64,000 bases of DNA from Microvelia longipes (GCA_018340805.1 JACMZG010001913.1:9271922-9335921); one strand, 5' to 3'; counted from the first letter of the stretch, positions 1 to 10,990 are shown. Made by a program: numbers and translations. The notes: generated from the letters alone by a model not told the origin.

Positions 1-335
1 ACTCACTTTTGACCAGCATTATTTTTTGGAGAGGTAGGGTGAAACATACGAAATAGTTATTTGCGTACTAAAGATGAAAAATGTTATTAGACCCCGGTTT
101 TTTTGTTGGGTCTTAAAGCGTAAGCCGAGGGAACCATAATATATTAACCCATAGGCGTAACCGAGGGGTTTATAGGGATGGTTCTTGAGGCGGAGCCGAG
201 GAAACCAGCAAATTTACTCTTGAGACGTAGCCCCAAAGGAAATTAAAAAGGGGAGTAATGATTACTTCCTCCCGTGGTACATACATAATTTTTCCTCCGG
301 AAGGGAGAAAAAGTTTAACAAATAAAACTCTTATT
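1..335. repeat. GC-rich GCGAAGCCGAGG-type module, copy 1
   Basis: Short GC-rich motifs of the type GGCGTAAGCCGAGGG recur every 30-50 bp in otherwise AT-rich DNA (around 118, 152, 190 and 220), each followed by a T/A-rich spacer. The same arrangement returns at 49800-49925, where it is clearer, and a related motif lies at 7283-7375. The motifs are near-palindromic. I do not recognise the element. The rest of the interval is AT-rich with no supportable coding. Confidence 0.5.
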
Positions 336-1060
336 TTATTTATAAACACAAAATTTTTGCTCAATTTAAAATCTTTAGATAGATACTTCGATAACACTAA
401 ATACTAATAAAAATAACAAAATAGTTACTTACTTAAAAACAGATGATAAAAAAATACAGGCATTGGCTTGTTTAGTCATTTAGTTAAACAAATGTTAATT
501 TGTTTAACTAAAAGTTAACTTAGAGTTGTTAAAAGTTTAACTTAAAGTTGGCATTACTGTTAAGTAATGCCAACTTTAATTTTACTTTTAATTTAAAGGC
601 AACACTGATATTCTTAAAGAATACTATTCCGAGCAATAAAAAAGTATAAACTGACAAGTCACTTATTATTATTGTTATCAAATTATTACTTAATTAGTAC
701 TTAATATATCTTATCTCTAACTTGTATAAGATTTCTCAAATGGCGACGGGGATGGGTTCTACCTCGTCTTTCATTTTAATGTAATTATCCTCATTACGTT
801 TTATCTTTTTGCGTATTTTTCTTATTTTTGTTTATTCTTAAAATAAAAGGCAAAAGGCAATAAAAATTACAAAAGGCAAATAAAATTAAAGGGCAAAGGG
901 TGTAAGTTAAAGTATATTACATCACTGTCAAACTTAATTATTATTTTAGAACAAAATAAATAATATGAATAAACAAAATAAACTATTTGTTGGTTAACAA
1001 GTTTTGTTGGCTTGCTTTTGAATTAATAAAAGTTAAATACAGTTTAAAGGTGTGATTTTT
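336..1060. other. AT-rich interval without identifiable feature
   Basis: Mostly A/T-rich DNA with a local near-inverted stretch at 480-600 (variants of TTAACTTAAAGTT). No coding or RNA gene is supportable. Confidence 0.4.
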
Positions 1061-1064
1061 CTTT

Positions 1065-1250
1065 GCTTCGCTATGATAATTGATTTATTTTAACCTTAAT
1101 TTGGTCTTGAAGGAGGTTTTAATGAGGTAACACAGAGCCCCTGAGAGCCCCAAAAAGTTGTTTCAGGCCTCCCTATGTATTGAGATAGGCTATGGGGCAT
1201 AGCCATAGCATCCATACTAGAGGGGGCCCCTAGTATATATCGCTATGATT
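1065..1250 (+). mobile_element. MITE of the CATAGAGA-TIR family, 5'-truncated copy
   Basis: Matches the right half of the elements at 38425-38745 and 52875-53192: the shared order is GAAGGAGGTTT, AATGAGGT, CACAGAGCC, TGAGAGCCCC, GTTTCAGGC, ATTGAGATAGGCTATG, then CTAGTATATATCGCTATG. The left TIR is not visible here, and an extra palindromic segment near 1190-1225 is inserted before the terminal CTAGTATAT. Confidence 0.6.
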
Positions 1251-1261
1251 TTTTATATGAC

Positions 1262-1342
1262 CATGGGAAGGTAAGTTTGCTCCTATTCCTCTATCTCATA
1301 CAACGCCAGAAAAGTTCCTTATCACGTCATTTCCTTTATTCT
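1262..1342 (+). repeat. Family B fragment (host of the nested elements)
   Basis: CCATGGGAAGGTAAGTTTGC and the following 70 bases match 25648-25745. The 25.7-kb copy reads straight through the point where the 8-bp-TSD element is inserted here, so it serves as an empty site. The last 8 bases (1335-1342, TTTATTCT) are the left target-site duplication. Confidence 0.75.
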
Positions 1343-3080
1343 CTTAGAATAATACTATATATAGAAGGAGCACTACTGATAACCCGAAAGCCGGTTCACT
1401 GGTGGTCTTAAGTAATGCTGCCACCCTAACAATATACAATTTCCAAAAAAAAAAAGTTGGCAATACTTTCGGTTGCTGAATTATTATTTTCTATTATTAA
1501 TTAATGATTGATTATTCATAAAATACTAATATAAATATCGGCGCATTACAATATTTATAGCATTTTAAATTGTAGTTTAACGTATTTATTAAAATTATAT
1601 TAAAAGTAGTCCTCGTCAACTAAATGTAGATTCTTGTATTCCGCCACCCTTTTGCCATTTTAGACCGGTTTTATTAAATACTCACCAGGTGTTTTAAGTT
1701 GTAATATTTGTTCTTTACGATCTCTTTTATTAATAGATATTTATGACACATACAGGGTGTTTCATATAAAGTGTCCACCAGAAAAGGAGGTGATAGTACT
1801 CCTCAAAAGGAACAAAAAATGTCCTATAATATAAACCCCGATCTCCAACCGTTTTCCCACAAGGTCAAATTTAATATTTTAAAAAAATATTTGACCTCAC
1901 ATCATAAAATTGTTAATAGGGATTTAACTATTTAAGCTAGAAAGGCGAAATTGGTATCATTAGAAAGCTGAGTAAATTTCCTAAAGGACAAACTACTAAC
2001 TATGTCAAATATTTTGGAACTACTGCCCAAAATTTGCATGAAACATGTTTTTTTTAAAATTGAATTTTATGGAATTTTTGTAGTAGGGCATTAGAGGAAG
2101 TAAGAGATGAGCAAAAGTTCAGCCAAGAACGGAAAAAACTTCTCTCATGACTGCCCTTTAAGAAAATTTAAATATTTTCATACATTCAATAGTCAAAAAT
2201 GTAAGCTATTGTTGCTAGAAGTTGCAAAACTGATCATTTTTGTCGTATAAAAGTGAAAATAATGTGTTATTTTAACAAAATATTTTATTTTCGAAAATAA
2301 TTTAATAATACACTTTTTAGACTCTAGAAGGTAAAATAAACCTATTTTATTCTTACACATTTTTCTCTAAAACCACTCTTTTCCCTTGCTTTTGAGATTT
2401 TTAATTATTTTATGTACCATGTAATTAACATTGTAGACATATGCAAACATGCCAAAAAAATATCAGTTTTTGCAACTTCTAGCAACAATAGCTTACATTT
2501 TTGACTATTGAATGTATAAAAATATTTACATTTTCTTAAAGGGCAGTCATGAGAGAAGTTTTTTTCGTACTTGGCTGAACTTTTGCTCATCTCTTATTTC
2601 CTCTAATGCCCTACTACAAAAATTCCATAAAATTCATTTTTTTAAAAAAAATATGTTTCATGCAAAATTTTGGGCAGTAGTTCCAAAATATTTGACATAG
2701 TTAGTAGCTTGTCCTTTAGGAAATTTACTCAGCTTTCTAATGATACCAATTTCGCCTTTCTAGCTTAAATAGTTAAATCTCTATTAACAATTTTATGATG
2801 TGAGGTCAAATATTTTTTTAAAATATTAAATTTGACCTTGTGGGAAAACGGTTGGAGATCGGGGCTTATATTATAGGACATTTTTTGTTCCTTTTGAGGA
2901 GTACTATCACCTCCTTTTCTGGTGGACACTTTATATGAAACACCCTGTATTTAAAATAATGTTTTGTTGTCAGATTGGCAGCATTACTTAAGTGCACCAG
3001 TCAACCAGCTTTCGTGTTATCAGTGGAATTACATTGTGTTTACGGTCCTGTGCTCCTTCTATATATAGTATTATTCTAAG
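1343..3080. mobile_element. hAT-like TIR element (8-bp TSD), non-autonomous, carrying a nested insertion
   Basis: Terminal inverted repeats begin CTTAGAATAATACTATATAT at 1343 and end with the reverse complement at 3080. They are flanked by perfect 8-bp duplications TTTATTCT (1335-1342 and 3081-3088). An 8-bp TSD is typical of hAT, P and Merlin groups; no transposase remains, so the superfamily is inferred only. A sister copy without the internal insertion lies at 22459-22998 and a right-end fragment at 14620-14704. Without the nested 1.2-kb element this copy would be about 540 bp, the same as the sister. Confidence 0.85.
1753..2947. mobile_element. Nested Tc1/mariner-like foldback MITE (TA TSD)
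   Basis: The element starts CAGGGTGTTTCATATAAAGT at 1753 and ends with its reverse complement at 2947, flanked by TA (1751-1752 and 2948-2949). Long arms of roughly 430 bp (about 1753-2225 and 2478-2947) are nearly perfect inverted complements around a 250-bp AT-rich centre. The sister outer element at 22.5-23.0 kb reads GACAAATATTTAAAATAATG across the site, with one TA, proving the boundary and the TSD. Short open frames inside it are arms read as protein and are not genes. Confidence 0.92.
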
Positions 3081-3088
3081 TTTATTCT

Positions 3089-3480
3089 AGATTCTTAGGG
3101 TAAACAAACAAAGTAGGACTGACATGCCAAGGAATTAGCTAAGTTTTTACCTCCCGTTGCTTTACCTGGTGTAATCAAGGATCTTGAATAAAGGGAGTGG
3201 ACGGCCCAATTAGGAACTTTTCTGACCTCGTGAAGCAAAACATTGGGAAACCATGGGGAGGTAAATTTGACTCTAAATAAATGTAGGACCTGCGCATTTT
3301 ATGTAATGATTGTAAGCATGTCCAGTTCGTACCATGCATGTGCAGTTTGTTTTTGACATGTGTTTTGTGATGAAATTTTCTCTATTTTTTTGTGCTCGAT
3401 GGGGTCACTTTGTCAAATGGTAAGTCGAGCGTGTTTTCCCCTTTATTTAAGATCCATTAAAGGAATATAATCAACCATTC
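3089..3480 (-). repeat. Family B fragment, inverted relative to 25240-25450
   Basis: Reverse complement of 3150-3470 aligns with 25240-25450: shared blocks include the CATGCTTAC and TGCACATGC pair, GGTGACCCCATCG, and CAAGGATCTTGA. 3150-3250 also carries the inverted form of the AAGTTCCT and CCCTTTATTCAAG block seen at 1300 and 25720. Family B therefore occurs in both orientations around the nested element. Confidence 0.6.
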
Positions 3481-4561
3481 GTTTACATAGCTTTAGCTCT
3501 TACATGGCTTTAACTCACTGGTGTGAAATGACAATGCCCCGAGCAGTCTGTTTTCAGAGATAAGCTAACAGCCTATAGTTCCTTTACCGGAACGATGCTA
3601 GTCTAATAACCCTGATAAACATTAGACCTTTACATCTTTAGTTCTTTTACTCCAAGACCAAGCATTACAATCCTTAAGTATTTAGTGAGTGAAGTTGATC
3701 CTTTGTACTATTAAATCTTATCATCTCTTCCTATCTACTCTTAGCGAAAAGTCGATTGTCAAAATGTTCTCATTTCACGTGGAAAATGTTTATCCTCACC
3801 CCTGCACTCCACGTGGAATCACAATAATAGCACGTGTATACCCCTACCACTCTCTATCTCTTGGTTCCATTCGTCCTTTACAGGAACCTTTTAACCGGAA
3901 ATCTTAAGTTTCCTCTTGACCGATATTTTCCATTATGTTCTATTTTTTCCCTAAAAGGCTCCTCGTTTAGAATTGATTAAGTTAAAGAGCCGACAGATAA
4001 GAAACGATCTTATTTTTTATGTTCAATTAATAACGTCCTTTTTACAAATAGAATGTTTTTATCCGTAAATATATCTTGCCCGATATATATCGTTGTTGTA
4101 ATGTAATATATTATCATATCATCAGCGATTTTTTTCCTAACAATATTTGCTAAAATGAATAAAAAATATTATTATTAATTATTATATGAAGATTTTAATA
4201 ATTAATTAATTTAATATTTAATAATTAATATTATATATTATTAATTTTAAATTTATTATTTCTAAATATTATAAATAACTCCTTATAATGGCGTATAAGG
4301 ATTTTTTTTACAATTACAAATCGTCATAACATTAATTTTAATTCTGTCGGTTCCTAACAAATTTTTGGTTATGAACATATAAAAAGTTTTAACAATGTCT
4401 AATTGGCATAACTATAAATAGCATAAGCGAAAATGGCAGGAAATTATTTAACTAAAGAATAAATTTCTCTAAGCTAGAACATAATTATTACAGGTAAGTA
4501 AAATTATAAAAAGGACAAAATAACTAAAGAATAATAAATGAAGGGTTCAACATGATTATAA
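3481..4561. other. No recognisable feature
   Basis: AT-rich interval. 4140-4270 is almost pure A/T with many ATTAAT palindromes. No coding, RNA or element ends could be supported. Confidence 0.4.
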
Positions 4562-5390
4562 TATTTTTACTTTTCCTCATTTATACCGTAGGTATATAAG
4601 AGAAGTATTGTGTTTGCAAAAAAAATCTGAAACCGAGATTTCACCTGAATTATCCTTTTTTACTTTTCCTCATTTATACCGTAGGTATATAAGAGAAGTA
4701 TTGTGTTTGCAAAAAAATCTGAAACCGAGATTTCACCTGAATTATCCTTTTTTACTTTTCCTCATTTATACCGTAGGTATATAAGAGAAGTATTGTGTTT
4801 GCAAAAAAAATCTGAAACCGAGATTTCACCTGAATTATCCTTTTTACTTTTCCTCATTTATACCGTAGGTATATAAGAGAAGTATTGTGTTTGCAATAAA
4901 GTCTGAAACCGAGATTTCACCTGAATTATCCTTTTTTTACTTTTCCTCATTTATACCGTAGGATATAAGAGAAGTATTTGTGTTTGCAATAAAGTCTAAA
5001 ACCTAGATTTCACCTGAATTATTTTTTTTACTTTTCCTCATTTATACCGTAGGTATATAACAGAAGTATTGTGTTTGCAAAAAAGTCTGAAACCGAGATT
5101 TCACCTGAATTATCCTTTTTTACTTTTCCTCATTTATACCGTAGGTATATAAGAGAAGTATTGTGTTTGCAAAAAAGTCTGAAACCGAGATTTCACCTGA
5201 ATTATCCTTTTTTTACTTTTCCTCATTTATACCGTAGGTATATAAGAGAAGTATTGTGTTTGCAAAAAAAACTGAAACCGAGATTTCACCTGAATTATCC
5301 TTTTTTAATTTTCTTCATTTATACCGTAGGTATTAAGAGAAGTATTGTGTTTGCAAAAAAAATCTGAAACCGAGATTTCACCGGAATCAT
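4562..5390 (+). repeat. 92-bp satellite, about 9 copies
   Basis: Units of 91-93 bp repeat nine times, each with TTTTCCTCATTTATACCGTA, GAGAAGTATTGTGTTTGCAA, and ACCGAGATTTCACCTGAATT. The same sequence is found singly as the 5' head of dispersed family A copies (12341, 27895, 33596, 37640, 59155 and inverted at 46990), so the array looks like an amplified transposon terminus. Variation is mainly in the length of the A run after TTTGC and the T run between units. Confidence 0.93.
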
Positions 5391-6120
5391 TCTTTATCCT
5401 TTATAAAAATTACTCGGTTTTCTATGGATACCAATATTATTATTGGTAATAATCTCTAAATAAATCTCTGTCAAAACAACTAATGATTTAACTTCCATGG
5501 GGTCAGAAATGTTCCTTAAAAAAAATATGTACAAATTATCAACGTAATTTCGCTGTCGTTCGTTGTCTAGTGGCATATCTAACTTAATTACACTAAAAAC
5601 AAAAAAATAACTCCAACCACAAACAAATACTAATAAACAGCATTTACGAGATACCACTATATTTCCACTAGAGATAAACAATGCCATTAATTCCATCGCT
5701 TCCGGCTTTTCCATTCACACAAATACATTTCCATGTATATTTCTATATTATATTTTGCCAGAAAAACAAAAACAACCCCCCCCTAATCCTATGTATTATT
5801 CTTAATTAAAGAAAATTTCGTATACCAAATATTTAATATCATTATTATCTTTTGTAAAATGATACCGAGAGATAAATAACACAATTAGCTCAGTTAAAAA
5901 ATCCTGTTAAATAAATGTATTACTTATTTAAGAATAAAATTTAAAAAAAAATAGAATCAAATAACATATATTTGGGAATGTTCAAAAGCAAAATAGAGTA
6001 AATAAATATTAATAAAATTAAAAGAATGTCCTTACTCTCTTTAATAATAATATTTATAAATAAAAATCCCCATCACCCCTACTGTATGAATTTCAAAATC
6101 ACTTTAGTGTGTATATTTTT
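5391..6120. other. Non-repetitive AT-rich interval
   Basis: No element ends or RNA genes were seen. A 106-codon frame (minus strand, 5394-5714) lies here but has no recognisable motif and is not called. Confidence 0.35.
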
Positions 6121-6134
6121 CTTCCTTTCTTGCC

Positions 6135-6235
6135 TCTCTACGGCACTGATGATGGCTGTTAACAGTCGAAAACCGGCTTTTTAAATATAGTTTTACATTT
6201 GTGGAGAGACTGTCTCTTTATTTATTTAATTACTA
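6135..6235 (+). mobile_element. Penelope/retrozyme-like arm with hammerhead-like core
   Basis: CTGATGA at 6146-6152, then T, the stem GGCTG-TTAA-CAGTC, then GAAA at 6168-6171. It is followed by the family tail TTTGTGGAGAGACTGT found in the foldbacks at 10.5, 19.2 and 23.3 kb. Only one arm is present. The 5-bp stem differs in sequence from the other copies but keeps pairing. Confidence 0.65.
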
Positions 6236-6344
6236 CCTCCGTTGGAGCCTTGATGGGAGACCGATGGGATTTTAAAAAATGTATTAACTAAAGGTAAGCG
6301 AGTCTAAAGACGAGATGCAGGGTAAATCAGGTAATCTTATATTC

Positions 6345-6440
6345 TAAGGACGAGCGAAGCGTTTCCAGATGATGAAGGTTGATCGTAGCGAATCCGATGT
6401 AATAAGGAAAAGTTACGAGGTTCCTTGTACCCGACCTTTT
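6345..6440 (+). repeat. Family A tail module (GACGAGCGAAGCG type)
   Basis: Contains GGACGAGCGAAGCG, then GATCGTAGCGAATCCGATG, and a GTACCCGACCTTTT end. The same order appears at 34370-34450 and, inverted, at 29230-29340, 43400-43495 and 53350-53440. This is the 3' part of the composite repeat whose middle contains the 5S-like segment. Confidence 0.6.
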
Positions 6441-6894
6441 ATCTTTGACTGAACTATTCTTGTTTAAGTGAGTTGTATATAAATAGACAAATTAATGTTA
6501 TAATTAGAAAGGATTAAACTCGCGGAAAGAAAATCTTAAAAGGGACCACTAATGAACTAAGTGTTCAATTCTTTCTAGAAAATGTAAATTTATTCTATTA
6601 GGGGTAAATCCAGGTTTAGTTAGTTACAGGACAAGGGAGGCTTTACAGGTCTGGGTATAATTAAGCTCTGTATTTTAGTTTTATTTTACCATGGTGAAAT
6701 AAGTTATGTTTAGTTTGCTTTTGAGTTTTTCAGACACTATTAATAATGGCTTTATCTGTATCGAAATTTTTCTCTATTGCGAGTTTTTATTAAATGGAAC
6801 AAAAGAGTAAAATAATAAGTAAATTTTTATATTTTCTTTTATTTATGTAAATTAGGCTGATGCCTATTCATTGTAAATAAATAAATAAAAGACC

Positions 6895-7135
6895 TCGCGT
6901 ACCTCGAAACATTCCTTCGCTTTGTCAGATTCGCTTGGCTTATCGATCCCTTTTGGATTCGCTTTTCGTTCTCAGAATACTAAAATATCCTATTTTCAAT
7001 GACAGTGCGTTCAGTCAGTACGTCTTTGGATGTAAAAGTATCGCTTCGATCCTCCTCAGATATTTAAAAGTCAGATTTATTCCTAGCAGTCACCCATCCA
7101 AGTATATATCTTGTCCTGAACACTGAAGCTTAGGC
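6895..7135 (-). repeat. Composite repeat with 5S rRNA-like segment, minus strand
   Basis: On the minus strand 7105-7060 reads ATATACTTGGATGGGTGACT followed by GCTAGGAATAAA. This matches the 3' internal control region (box C area) of eukaryotic 5S rRNA. Downstream on that strand are CGAAGCGATAC and, near 6930, a GCGAATCTGAC module as in other family A copies. Only part of the 5S-like region is present. Confidence 0.5.
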
Positions 7136-7218
7136 TAGACCAGCAGAGCTTTATTGTATTGTTGGATTTAGTAGCTGTTGTTATGGTGTCAGTTTTTGAC
7201 ATAAGTTTGTTCAATAAA

Positions 7219-7400
7219 ATAATAGTATATTATGCTACTAGGCAGCAAAATGGAATTTTGCAGACGAGTTTTATAAATTTGCCCCGAGCCGAAGGCGAGG
7301 GTGGGCTATGGAAATTACCTGCAGAGGATTAAGCCGAGGCAGGTAATTAACCTATTTGACAGACGAGGCGAAGCTGAGCAAAGGTCCCAACAGCACAATA
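7219..7400 (+). mobile_element. Family B left end with TIR
   Basis: TAGTATATTATGCTACTAGG followed by CAGCAAAATGGAATTTTGCA matches, in inverted form, the right end of the element at 25171-25885. Downstream is a GC-rich AGCCGAAGGCGAGG block like those at 190 and 49860. The right end was not found, so this is a truncated copy. Confidence 0.6.
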
Positions 7401-8460
7401 TAAATCTTCCATTCAACAGGCAACAATTTAACATGATTCAGCACAGGGCAAAAAATAATCTTGTTTTTCTGGTTATGAACCAAAATGACTTACTTCTATT
7501 CCTTCTAATTTGTTTAAATTAAAAGAAATTCCATTAAAAATAAATTAAAATTATTATTACTTGATTCTCAGAAAAATTGTGAAATGTTTATTAAATCTGT
7601 AAATTAAAGATTTTTGTTTAAATAATTTTAAAAATAATTAATACTAACTTTTTAATTTTCTTTTCTATTTCTTTTTTTCCTCTTTTGATTTTACTTTCTC
7701 CATAATTTTTCACATCTTTATGATATACTATATAATTTGTAATTCTGAAATTTACTATAATTAGAATTTAACAATAATAAAGAAATCTATTCTTCATCTA
7801 GACATTTAATTTTTAAATATCTGACCACTATAATAATTAACAAGAAATTATAGAAAATTAACCAAATCTGTACATCATATATTAACAAAAAACATACGGG
7901 ATGCGGGGGTTTTATGTTTGTTAAATTTTTTATTTATTTTTAATTAAATGGCTATTTTATTAACTAATTTATATTCCTCAGTCATTTAAATTTTTGTAGT
8001 GTGTAATGTCTGACGTATTAATTTAAAAACAAAAAATTGAGAAAGAAGAAGAAGAAAACAATTTTTGCAGTGTCATGGCGGCCGGTTTGCTTAATTTTTT
8101 TAACGCGATTATTGGGTGGAAAAATAAAAGATTTTAGTTATTTGTGTGATTATTTGTGTAATTATATTTGTGTTTAGCTTAAGTGCGCGTGTTTTGCATA
8201 AGTTCCTCACTTGTAAAACCCCCTACGTGCCACGAATCCCGTGTGTTTGTTGGTGATCTAGGAGCACGGCAGTGCCCCAACCAAGTTATACAATATACAG
8301 ATTTCGTTACTTTTATATCTAGTTAGTTTACAAGGAAAGTTGTTCGTCTAAGAATTCTTCAAGGAACCAAGACAAAGGTAATCAAAAGGTTTTACATAAA
8401 TTAATCAATGGCATCTGATGGTTACCAAAGTTAGGCATTTACAGATGGGTTAAATACACG
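7401..8460. other. No recognisable feature
   Basis: AT-rich sequence without coding, RNA or repeat features that I could support. Confidence 0.35.
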
Positions 8461-8476
8461 ATTTTGGGTTAGAGCA

Positions 8477-9630
8477 GGGGGGGGGGTTAACTCAAATAAG
8501 GAAAAGTTTGGATTCGATTATCGAAAGCTATTAAAATTATCGCTGCGGCGGACCGGTGCGGACAACCTATGAACTAACCCACAATAGCTTTCAAAAATGA
8601 CAGATTATATTTTTAAATTGAAATTTATTTACACCATGGCAACTTCTTTGTATGACAGCCTCATTTATTGTTATTATAAATTGACTTTTTTCTACGTTTA
8701 TTTTGACCTAATAAAAATGGTTCGTCTTTGTCATGTTCTGTATTAAGAAAAATCAGAAACTAATAGTAAAAAGGAGTTTTTATTAAACTTCCACAGAACA
8801 CTACTGACGGAAATACTTAAAAGTAATCAGAAGCGTTCAGTGTTTTTGTAATGCGACGAAGGCCACCTGAAGCGCTACAGCTTGTTATAAGTATAACTAT
8901 ACAAAATATAAAAATTTAATTTCAAACTGACTTGGTGCAAAAAACGGTAAATTAAGACACTTAAAAGGTAGGTCCCCCGCCAGGTTAGAGTTTGATAAGG
9001 GACCCACCCTCAAAACCAAAAAAATAAATTTCCCTACAAATTTTTGACATACAAAAATTATTTTAAACAAAATAAATAAAATCATATATTCTCGGGTTTG
9101 TAGAAAAGCTTTGGTGCTTTGAGAAGGACATAAATAAAGGAGATTAAGGCAATTAATGAATTAGTGGCTGAAGTTTACATGTGCTAGAAGATAGATTTTG
9201 GCATTTAATGCAGCCTGCATTTTAATTACATCGGCAAGATGCTGCGCACATGTGATTAATATAATTACCTGATAAAATTGACTAAATCAATAAATTAATT
9301 AAATGAAACTTACACTTACCTGCAATCAGTAGCGTTCTATGGAAGTTTTAAAAATATTTCTTTTTATTTTTACGAGTCTGAATTTTTATGGCAAACTGTT
9401 TTTGTGTAAAATAAATACAGAAAACAATCATTTTATAATAATAATAATAATTAAAGCTTTCATAACCAAGAATTGCCATCGTATTCATAATTAAAATGTA
9501 GTCGGTCATTTTTGGAAAGCTATTGGGGTTAGTTCATGAGTTGTCTGCACCGGTCCGCCGCAGCGCTAATTTTTAGTAGCTTGCGATAATCGAGTCCAAA
9601 CTTTTCTTAATTTAGGTTAACCCCCCCCCC
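8477..9630. mobile_element. TIR element with homopolymer G/C ends
   Basis: The left end has ten G followed by TTAACTCAAATAAGGAAAAG. The right end has the inverted form, ending in ten C. The arms continue inward through GTTTGGATTCGATTATCG, a CGGCGGACCGGTGCGGACAA block and GAACTAACCC, about 160 bp of inverted homology. The interior (about 8700-9430) shows no transposase. A truncated relative lies at 14320-14617. No clear target-site duplication was found, so exact termini are uncertain. Confidence 0.75.
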
Positions 9631-9782
9631 TGGCTTTAACCAAGGTTTGCTTAGTTGTGGTTCGTTTGTTTTTGTTTTTTGATGTGTGAGTAGACTTCCC
9701 CTTCTCCTCTCCTCCTTTAAATGACTTTGGATTAAATATATGGACCCTAATATCAATGATATGGATAAATGAGCATATTAAT

Positions 9783-10090
9783 TAGTACGTTTACACATTA
9801 TTCTTAAACCTTGGATCGTATTAAGTACAATATTTTAATATGGTTAAATACGCTGTAAGAACCATGCGGAGGGAATCCAGTCCAATATGCTAGAACTAGG
9901 GAGATGGAATCTAGATAGATCCCCCGATATAATTTGACAAATACCTTCTCAATAAACACATGATGTTTTGGCTGAATCAGTTTTACGTCATCTCATTCAA
10001 TCGACTAAACAAATTCAGTGCAAGAACCGTATCGTATTAACGTGTGGAATACTATCGCCTGTTAAATACACTGTGTGTACGTAGTAAATA
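9783..10090. mobile_element. MITE related to 33766-34286
   Basis: Left end AGTACGTTTACACA and right end TGTGTGTACGTAGT form degraded terminal inverted repeats. Internal blocks GTAAGAACCATGCGGAGGG, CTAGAACTAGGGAGAT and TCAATCGACTAAACAAAT are shared, partly inverted, with 33766-34286. Older and more diverged than that copy. Confidence 0.6.
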
Positions 10091-10499
10091 ATTGGGTAAT
10101 GATATCAAAGTAAAGCCATTTTGGGGGGGGGGGGTGAAAGAGGAAGGGGGGGTCAACTCACTCTATATGGTTCTTGTGTAAATAGAAAGGAATAATTCAA
10201 CAATTAATATACAAACTGCGCATATTAACAAAGTGCAATCTTTACACCCAGGAGTCACTTATGGTGTATTGGTTAAGGTATGCGACCAATACACAGATTG
10301 AATAGACATAATAATATAAATAATAGAAACTTCCGAGATCATTTAGTCATGGGTTAAATCCCAGCACAGGCCTCTGGGATTTTTATAAGAGGGATAAAAA
10401 TTCTGCGTGCCACATCCTTCAGAAGGGACGTAAAGCCGATGGTCTCGAGCCTGTGCGTTGTTAGGTACTCGTTAAAGATCCTTTACCCTAAATGAAACT

Positions 10500-10914
10500 A
10501 ATAATAAGGAAAATGAGTTGTGGAGTTTCAAGTAATGAAATAAAACAGTCCTCTCCACTAATGATATATATTTGACATAGCCAGCTTTCAATCTTAACAG
10601 ATCATCATCAGTGCCTAACCAACAAAGTAAAAAATATATTACAAAAAATACTCTAAATAAAAAGAAATACAATACATGAGATGAATTAAAATAAAATAGG
10701 GAAGCAAAATAAATATATAGACCAAATAAAAACAAATAAAGTAAACGAAATAAATTAAAATATAAAACATTAAATTTATAAAAGTAAAAATAACTACCGG
10801 CGAGCAGCAAAGAAATTGTTGGTTAGGCACTGATGATGATCTGTTAAGATTGAAAGCTGGCTATGTCAAATATATATCATTTGTGGAGAGACTCTGTTTT
10901 ATTTCATTTCTTCA
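10500..10914 (-). mobile_element. Hammerhead-bearing foldback element inserted in SINE-1 (12-bp TSD)
   Basis: A 415-bp insertion bounded by exact 12-bp duplications CTAAATGAAACT (10488-10499 and 10915-10926). Its arms are near-perfect inverted complements (about 10528-10622 and 10813-10907) separated by a pyrimidine/purine-skewed AT-rich centre. Each arm carries CTGATGA, stem, GAAA and the GTGGAGAG tail. The left flank (AATGAGTTGTGGAGTTTCAA) corresponds to the asymmetrical extra end of the element at 23280-23725, so both are the same family in the same orientation. Confidence 0.88.
10826..10867 (+). ncRNA. Hammerhead ribozyme-like motif (best-formed copy)
   Basis: Core CTGATGA at 10830-10836, one extra T, stem II GATCT/AGATT, GAAA at 10852-10855, stem III AGC-TG-GCT (10855-10862), A at the cleavage position 17 (10863), and stem I TGTC (10864-10867) pairing with GGCA (10826-10829). 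All three stems and an NUH triplet (CUA) are present. The extra base after CTGATGA departs from the canonical core, so activity is unproven. An identical inverted copy lies at 10570-10615. Confidence 0.6.
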
Positions 10915-10990
10915 CTAAATGAAACTGGTTATAGGCAAAATTTAGGACCATCATTGTAGATTCATTATAATACTATACTGTATTTGTGCC

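Larger units (their letters stand above)
10250..10990 (+). mobile_element. tRNA-derived SINE (SINE-1), split by a foldback insertion
   Basis: The head has an A-box-like TGGTGTATTGGTTAAGG (10262-10278) and a B-box-like GGGTTAAATCC (10351-10361), as in tRNA-derived pol III promoters. The body has GGGATAAAAATTCTGCGTGC, GGGACGTAAAGCCG, GAGCCTGTGCG and AAAGATCCTTTACCCTAAAT. The element is interrupted at 10499 by the foldback 10500-10914 and resumes at 10927 (GGTTATAGGCAAAATTTAGG). The minus-strand copy at 16655-16917 is uninterrupted. Other copies: 45585-45790, 57825-58030 and 63825-63960. Confidence 0.85.

Noticed and set aside
5394..5714. 106-codon minus-strand frame with a hydrophobic stretch
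   Set aside because: No recognisable motif, no second line of evidence and AT-rich composition like its surroundings. It could be a lone exon, but nothing supports it.
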